NCBI GenBank assembly: GCA_030040315.1
Contig: JASHTY010000286.1
Span: forward strand, 1-47,772
Reading direction: 5' to 3'
Source: Terriglobia bacterium
GTDB lineage: Bacteria; Acidobacteriota; Terriglobia; UBA7540
DNA: 47,772 bases
Shown here: piece by piece, positions 43,475-47,772 of the stretch
How positions within the stretch are numbered: position 1 is the stretch's first letter
Layout: every line of letters starts with the position of its first letter
Program-made: the position numbers and the translations under genes
Notes under the pieces: model-generated
Told to the model about the DNA's origin: nothing
Seen by the model: only the letters and a program-made list of their open reading frames with translations
Database searches by the model: none

Positions 43475-44524
43475 ATGAAACTCCTGGTCACAGGCGGTGC
43501 GGGATTCATCGGGTCAAACTTTATTTGCTATATCCTTGCCCGGCACCGCGGCGATTCCATCGTGAACCTGGACAAGCTCACCTATTCCGGGAATCTCCGG
43601 AACTTGCGTGGTGTTGAAGGCGACCGTCGCTATAAATTTGTGCGCGGCGATATCGCTGACGGCCGCAGAGTCCGCAAGGTGCTCTCGGCAGGGTTCGACG
43701 CCATTGTCCACTTCGCTGCGGAAACGCATGTGGATCGCAGCATCCTGGACGGCTCGGCATTCGTGCAGACCAACGTTCAGGGAACCGAGTGCCTGATGAC
43801 CGCCGCGCAGGAGGCGAGAATCAAGCGCTTCGTGCTAGTCAGCACGGATGAGGTGTACGGCAGCGCGCAGCCGGGCGAAAAGTTTACCGAGGAATCGCCG
43901 CTGGCTCCCAACAGCCCGTATGCGGCCAGCAAGGCGGCCGCGGACCTTTTGGCGCGCGCCCACTTTCGCACTTTTCGATTCCCGGTTATCATTACGCGAT
44001 GCACCAACAATTACGGCCCTTTTCAGTACCCGGAAAAGTTTATCCCGCTCGTGCTCTCGCGTGCCGCAGGGGGGCAGAGCATTCCCGTCTACGGCGGCGG
44101 GATGCAGGTAAGGGATTGGATTTGGGTTGAGGATCATTGCGCCGGCGTAGACGCAGCGTTACGCAAAGGCCGCGAGGGTGAAACCTATAACTTTGGCGCG
44201 GGCAACGAGTGGCCCAATCTGGAAATTGCCCGTTATATTCTGCGCTTGCTCAACAAGCCGCAGTCCCTGCTGACGTTTGTTCGGGACCGGCCGGGCCACG
44301 ACCGGCGTTATGCGCTGCACTGTGAAAAGTCTCAGGGTGAACTGGGGTGGGCGCCCAGGACAAGTCTGGAAGAGGGACTGAAGCAGACGGTCGAATGGTA
44401 CACGTCCAACGCCGATTGGGTGCGGCACGTGGAGTCGCGAGGGTACCGCGCATACTACCGCAAGCATTACGAGCGCAGGGAAGCGACGCTGGCAAAGGCC
44501 CTCGCCCACGGAGGAAGGAAGTAG
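43475..44524 (+). CDS. rmlB: dTDP-glucose 4,6-dehydratase
   Basis: 349 residues from ATG 43475. The NAD motif is [14 protein letters not shown], followed by LDKLTYSGN characteristic of RmlB. Catalytic Thr124-Asp125-Glu126 lie in VSTDEVYGS, and Tyr149/Lys153 in NSPYAASKAAADLL. TRCTNNYGPFQYPEKFIPL and AGNEWPNLEIARYIL also match the family. The enzyme makes dTDP-4-keto-6-deoxyglucose, the precursor of dTDP-rhamnose and other deoxysugars. An rmlC-like gene follows; rmlA and rmlD are not in the window. Confidence 0.93.
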   Translation: MKLLVTGGAGFIGSNFICYILARHRGDSIVNLDKLTYSGNLRNLRGVEGDRRYKFVRGDIADGRRVRKVLSAGFDAIVHFAAETHVDRSILDGSAFVQTNVQGTECLMTAAQEARIKRFVLVSTDEVYGSAQPGEKFTEESPLAPNSPYAASKAAADLLARAHFRTFRFPVIITRCTNNYGPFQYPEKFIPLVLSRAAGGQSIPVYGGGMQVRDWIWVEDHCAGVDAALRKGREGETYNFGAGNEWPNLEIARYILRLLNKPQSLLTFVRDRPGHDRRYALHCEKSQGELGWAPRTSLEEGLKQTVEWYTSNADWVRHVESRGYRAYYRKHYERREATLAKALAHGGRK

Positions 44525-44540
44525 CCAGGGTTCCATAGAA

Positions 44541-45131
44541 ATGACCACCACCACGAATTCCAAATTAGTCGCCGAGCGAGCAGGCACGCGGCTGGTCATC
44601 CTGAGCAGGCCTCAACCGGGTTGCGGCGAGGTCATCACCAGCGCCTCCGCTCCGCAGTTGATTCACGGCATTGAAGCGGAGCCCTTGACGCAGTTTCCGG
44701 ACGATCGCGGCTGCTTCTCGGAGCTTTTTCGCTTCGGCGAGCCGGGCTTGGCGCGCGATTTCAATTCCGCCACCGGCAGCCGAATCCAGGTTTCTTTCAC
44801 GATTTCCTATCCCGGCGTCATCAAAGCGATCCATTACCATTTCGAACAAACCGACCTGTGGGTTCCACTGGCCGGAATGTTCCAGGTGATTCTGTACGAT
44901 CTCCGCGAATCGTCGCCGACCTGCGGCAGGTTGAACACCATCTTCATCGGCACGATGCGGCCCTGGAAGCTGCGAATTCCTCCCGGCGTGGGCCACGGAT
45001 ACAAAGTGGTGGGACCGGAATCGGGCCTGATGGTCTATGCGACCAATCGCACGCATAATCCGCAGGACGAGGGACGCATTCCATTTGACGAGCCGGGAAT
45101 AAACTATGACTGGGTGACCCGTCCCAGGTGA
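44541..45131 (+). CDS. dTDP-4-dehydrorhamnose 3,5-epimerase-like protein (RmlC family)
   Basis: 196 residues from ATG 44541. The RmlC cupin is recognised by FPDDRGCFSELFR (52-64), IKAIHYHFEQTDLWVPLAGMFQVILYDLR (catalytic-position His98), PPGVGHGYKV and the tail DEGRIPFDEPGINYDW. The usual GVLRGLHYQ is altered to GVIKAIHYH, with Lys for the conserved Arg and His for Gln, so it may be a 3-epimerase or act on another 4-keto-sugar. A 40-residue N-terminal extension is present. It follows rmlB after 16 bases. Confidence 0.85.
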   Translation: MTTTTNSKLVAERAGTRLVILSRPQPGCGEVITSASAPQLIHGIEAEPLTQFPDDRGCFSELFRFGEPGLARDFNSATGSRIQVSFTISYPGVIKAIHYHFEQTDLWVPLAGMFQVILYDLRESSPTCGRLNTIFIGTMRPWKLRIPPGVGHGYKVVGPESGLMVYATNRTHNPQDEGRIPFDEPGINYDWVTRPR

Positions 45132-45199
45132 CGATTTCCATTTTCAATTGATTTTGAGCTGCGCAGGAGATTTGCACGCAAGTTCGAAAGAGAGGGCGA

Positions 45200-46360
45200 T
45201 TGAAGGACGTTGTCGTTATCGGTGGCGGCCCCGCAGGCATTCACGCTGCGTCGCTGCTGGCGCGTGCGGGACTGAATGTTGTCCTGCTCGAAGCGCAAAG
45301 CCGCGTGGGTGAGCGGGCCATTTGCTCGGGCGTGGTGGGCGCGGAAGCGTTCGCCCGCTTCGATCTGCCCACTCAGCCCGTTCTGTCGGAGATTCGGTGC
45401 ATCCAGGCCGTCTCGCCCGCCGGGCGCAAGCTCGAGCATCGCACGGACTCGGCTCTTGCGCATGTGATCGATAAGGGTGAATTCAACCGCGCACTGGCGC
45501 GCCGCGCGGTTGACGCGGGAGTGGAATTCAAACTTGGCTGCTGGGTGAACACGCTGGAAGTGGAGAAGAATTCCGTCGCAATAAATTACCGGTCGGTCTC
45601 CGCGGGGCCTTCAAGTATTCGGGCGCAAGTGGCGGTTATCACCACCGGCGTGAACGGTTCGCTGAACCAGACCCTGGGACTGGCGCGGCCGCGACAATTT
45701 CTTCGCGCGCTTCAGGCGGAAGTAACCCTGCCTCCCAATGGCCACGGCAACGCCACGCGCGTCTTTGTAGGCCAGGGCGTGGCGCCGGCAGCCTTCGGAT
45801 GGGAAATCCCCCTCGGAAACAATCGCTGGCGCGTGGGGCTGATGACGGACCAGAATCCCGCCCCGTTTTTCGCCAGGCTGCTTGGCCGGGTGGCGCCGCA
45901 AGTTGACATCTCCATGCTGCGGATCGACCGGAAGGGAATCGCCCAGGCTCCGGAAGGCCGGTGCGTCCGCGATCGCGTCATCGCCGCTGGCGAAGCGGCG
46001 GGCCACATCAAGACTTCCACGGGCGGGGGAATTTACTACGGGCTGCTTTCCGCGGAGCTTGCCGCCAATGTGCTGATTCGTGCTTTCCGCAACTTGGATT
46101 TTACCGCGCGTTCGCTGGGCGATTTCGAGCGGTACTGGCGCTCAACCTTCGGTTGTGAGTTGATGGTGGGTTATTTTGCCCGCAAGCTCATCGGCAGGCT
46201 CAGTGACCGGCAACTCGACAGTTTCTTCGACGCGGCGAACGCCACAAACCTGCTCTTCCGGTTGAACGGCCGGCTGAATTTCGACTGGCACCATCGGGCC
46301 CTGCTGGCGGCGCTGCGCGCGCTGCTCGCTCTGCCCGGCGCCGTGGGGACGGCATGCTGA
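45200..46360 (+). CDS. Geranylgeranyl-reductase-family FAD-dependent oxidoreductase
   Basis: 386 residues from TTG 45200, with GAGAGG just upstream. The FAD dinucleotide motif is VVVIGGGPAGIHAASLLARAG (residues 4-24), followed by acidic LLEAQ. The family's YGG-type region is seen as ICSGVVGAEAFARF, and the later FAD-phosphate site as AGEAAGHIKTSTGGGIYYGLLSAELAA, the standard block of geranylgeranyl and polyprenyl reductases. Relatives saturate double bonds of polyprenyl chains. It overlaps by seven bases the phosphoglycosyltransferase gene, whose substrate is a polyprenyl phosphate. Modification of the lipid carrier of the exopolysaccharide is an attractive but unproven idea; another flavoprotein role is possible. 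Confidence 0.85.
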   Translation: MKDVVVIGGGPAGIHAASLLARAGLNVVLLEAQSRVGERAICSGVVGAEAFARFDLPTQPVLSEIRCIQAVSPAGRKLEHRTDSALAHVIDKGEFNRALARRAVDAGVEFKLGCWVNTLEVEKNSVAINYRSVSAGPSSIRAQVAVITTGVNGSLNQTLGLARPRQFLRALQAEVTLPPNGHGNATRVFVGQGVAPAAFGWEIPLGNNRWRVGLMTDQNPAPFFARLLGRVAPQVDISMLRIDRKGIAQAPEGRCVRDRVIAAGEAAGHIKTSTGGGIYYGLLSAELAANVLIRAFRNLDFTARSLGDFERYWRSTFGCELMVGYFARKLIGRLSDRQLDSFFDAANATNLLFRLNGRLNFDWHHRALLAALRALLALPGAVGTAC

Positions 46361-46998
46361 AGCGCGCGTTTGACATTTCGCTTTCGGGCCTCGGGTTGGT
46401 TTTCTCCTCACCGCTCTGGGCGGCGATTGCCCTGGCCATCAAGATTGAAGACGGCGGGCCGATTTTCTACGGGCAGCTTCGAGTCGGCAAGGGCTGCAAG
46501 GAGTTCCGTAGCGTCAAATTTCGGTCCATGGTGCCTGATTCGGACGCAAAGTGGGGCGCGGTGCCGGCAAAAGAGGGCGACCCGCGCATCACGCGGGTGG
46601 GCCGCATACTGCGTGCCACCGCCATGGATGAACTGCCGCAACTCTGGAACATTTTCCGCGGCGACATGAGTTTCGTCGGACCGCGGCCGGAGTGGACCGA
46701 GCTGGTGAAACAATTTCGCGCGGAAATTCCCGGCTTCGACCGCCGCCATGCCGTCACCCCGGGGCTTACCGGTATCGCCCAGGTGTACGGCCACAGCGAG
46801 CTGCCGCGTCGCCAAAAACTTCGCTACGACCTGCTTTACATCAAGCGCCAAAGTTTCTGGCTGGACGTGCGCATTGTTTTCGTCTCGTTCCTCGTGACCT
46901 TCACGGGAAAATGGGAGGACCGTTCCGCCAAATTGCCGCGCCTGCTGAGCGGGAGGCGGACCTCCGGAGGGCGCGTGGCCCCGGCCGCGCGGGCGTGA
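46354..46998 (+). CDS. Monotopic phosphoglycosyltransferase (bacterial sugar transferase, priming enzyme)
   Basis: 214 residues from ATG 46354. A single re-entrant membrane helix (LSGLGLVFSSPLWAAIALAI) is followed by KIEDGGPIFYGQLRVGKGCKEF, KFRSM, and the catalytic/active-site DELPQLWNIFRGDMSFVGPRPE region. This is the short PglC-like form lacking the extra N-terminal membrane domain of WbaP/WcaJ. It transfers a sugar-1-phosphate from a nucleotide sugar to undecaprenyl (or related) phosphate, starting repeat-unit assembly on the inner membrane. Overlap with the upstream flavoprotein gene implies coupled translation. Confidence 0.92.
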   Translation: MLKRAFDISLSGLGLVFSSPLWAAIALAIKIEDGGPIFYGQLRVGKGCKEFRSVKFRSMVPDSDAKWGAVPAKEGDPRITRVGRILRATAMDELPQLWNIFRGDMSFVGPRPEWTELVKQFRAEIPGFDRRHAVTPGLTGIAQVYGHSELPRRQKLRYDLLYIKRQSFWLDVRIVFVSFLVTFTGKWEDRSAKLPRLLSGRRTSGGRVAPAARA

Positions 46999-47041
46999 AA
47001 TCGCTTTGCCGGCACCCAACCTCAAGCTGGACCCACCCACC

Positions 47042-47772
47042 ATGGCCGATCAACCTATCTTCCCTCCCCGCACAGAGGTTTTGGGAGCTCCTGTCCACAT
47101 CATCGACATTGAAGACGTCGTGCGCCAGATGGAGCAATGGATTTGCGAGCGCGGGCGCCCGCGCTGGATCGCCGTGACGGGTTCGCACGGAGCGCTGGAG
47201 GCGCATCGGCACGCGGATTTCCGGGAAATTCTCCGCACCGCTGACCTTTCCGTGCCCGATGGCCGCTGGGCCGCTCGCGTGGCTGCAAAGAAAATGTCCT
47301 GTCCTACGCATCAGGTGCGTGGCGCGGACTTGCTGTCGGCCTTTTGCGGGCTCGCCAGCAAGAAAGGTTTCACGAATTACTTATACGGCGATACAGAGGT
47401 GAACCTTGCGCTGGCAAGCGGGCGGTTGAGCCGGCAGCATCCGGGATTGAAGATTGTCGGCACGCTCTCACCGCCCTTCCGCCCGCTTACTGCTGCCGAA
47501 GACGAGCAGATCATCCAATCGATCAATCACGCGAATCCCGATGTGCTTTGGGTGGCGCTGGGACTGCCCAAGCAGGAGCGCTGGATTGTCGATCACCTCG
47601 CCCGGCTGAGGGCGCCCGTAATCGTCGCCATCGGAGCGGCCATCAAGTTTCACAGCGGAAAGGTGAAGCCTGCGCCACGCTGGGCCAGCCGCGTGGGGTT
47701 TGAATGGTTCTGGCGCCTGCTGCATGAACCTCGTACGGTCTGGAAAAGAGCCATCGTCTACGGCCCGCAATT
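47042..47772 (+). CDS. WecG/TagA/CpsF-family glycosyltransferase (C terminus cut by window end)
   Basis: The frame from ATG 47042 is open to the window end (243 codons). Family blocks are WIAVTGSHGALEAHRHADF, LSVPDGRWAARVA with the conserved Asp, VRGADLLSAFCGLA, YLYGDTE, NPDVLWVALGLPKQERWI, and GAAIKFHSGKVKPAPRW followed by GFEWFWRLLHEPRTVWKR, which is normally near the C terminus. The protein is therefore nearly complete. These GT26 enzymes add ManNAc-type or uronate sugars to a polyprenyl-diphosphate-linked sugar on the inner membrane, making it the likely second step after the priming transferase 43 bases upstream. Confidence 0.92.
   Translation, partial: MADQPIFPPRTEVLGAPVHIIDIEDVVRQMEQWICERGRPRWIAVTGSHGALEAHRHADFREILRTADLSVPDGRWAARVAAKKMSCPTHQVRGADLLSAFCGLASKKGFTNYLYGDTEVNLALASGRLSRQHPGLKIVGTLSPPFRPLTAAEDEQIIQSINHANPDVLWVALGLPKQERWIVDHLARLRAPVIVAIGAAIKFHSGKVKPAPRWASRVGFEWFWRLLHEPRTVWKRAIVYGPQ

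Noticed and set aside
1-47772. CRISPR arrays, intact insertion sequences, integrase or phage genes
   Set aside because: No regularly spaced repeats and no complete transposase, recombinase or phage structural gene were seen on either strand.

Overview
The window looks like a chromosomal segment from a GC-rich soil-type bacterium, most likely an acidobacterium. The reasons are the very large Oar-type TonB-dependent receptor with an N-terminal carboxypeptidase-regulatory-like domain, secreted glycan hydrolases, an ACS-type MFS transporter next to sugar oxidoreductase genes, a MerR regulator beside tRNA-Pro genes with encoded CCA ends, and short palindromic repeats both between and inside genes. 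The phylum assignment is inference; no rRNA or other phylogenetic marker is present.

Layout. (1) 1-8.7 kb: a secreted GH20-type hexosaminidase and a neutral-ceramidase-like hydrolase on the plus strand face a four-gene minus-strand operon (DegT/DnrJ aminotransferase, Gfo/Idh oxidoreductase, APC permease, ACS-type MFS transporter). (2) 9.1-25.1 kb: a stretch of about 16 kb bounded on the right by an intact tRNA-Pro(CGG) and on the left by a truncated direct copy of its 3' half, ending at the anticodon loop. This is the geometry left by integration into a tRNA gene, but no integrase is present. Inside are a sulfatase, two tandem copies of a 735-751-residue GH67-like protein separated by a broken C45 peptidase gene, a TonB receptor, and two tandem copies of a 615-residue unassigned hydrolase. 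It reads as a glycan-utilisation locus, perhaps for a sulfated or uronate-rich polymer. (3) 25-33 kb: two tRNA-Pro genes, MerR, a ROK sugar kinase overlapping a CbiX-type chelatase, a 48-residue peptide with a double-glycine leader motif beside a cupin, a secreted TPR protein, glyA, and a divergent MarR/methyltransferase pair whose shared control region holds a palindrome and two 21-bp direct repeats. (4) 33.2-34.1 kb: no convincing gene. (5) 34-47.8 kb: an exopolysaccharide locus. UDP-glucose dehydrogenase and UDP-xylose synthase genes lie on the minus strand. On the plus strand, behind a consensus sigma70-type promoter, lie an export protein, a Wzz/BY-kinase, a TPR protein, an O-antigen-ligase-type polymerase, rmlB, an rmlC-like gene, a geranylgeranyl-reductase-family flavoprotein, a monotopic phosphoglycosyltransferase and a WecG/TagA glycosyltransferase cut by the window end.

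The most notable observations are two secreted-enzyme genes (starts at 100 and 21089) whose only well-placed start codon is ATC; the tRNA-Pro integration footprint; a mobile palindromic repeat translated in frame inside one GH67-like paralog; the double-glycine-leader peptide; and a polyprenyl-reductase-like gene overlapping a polyprenyl-phosphate sugar transferase gene. All calls come from reading the sequence; no database search was run.
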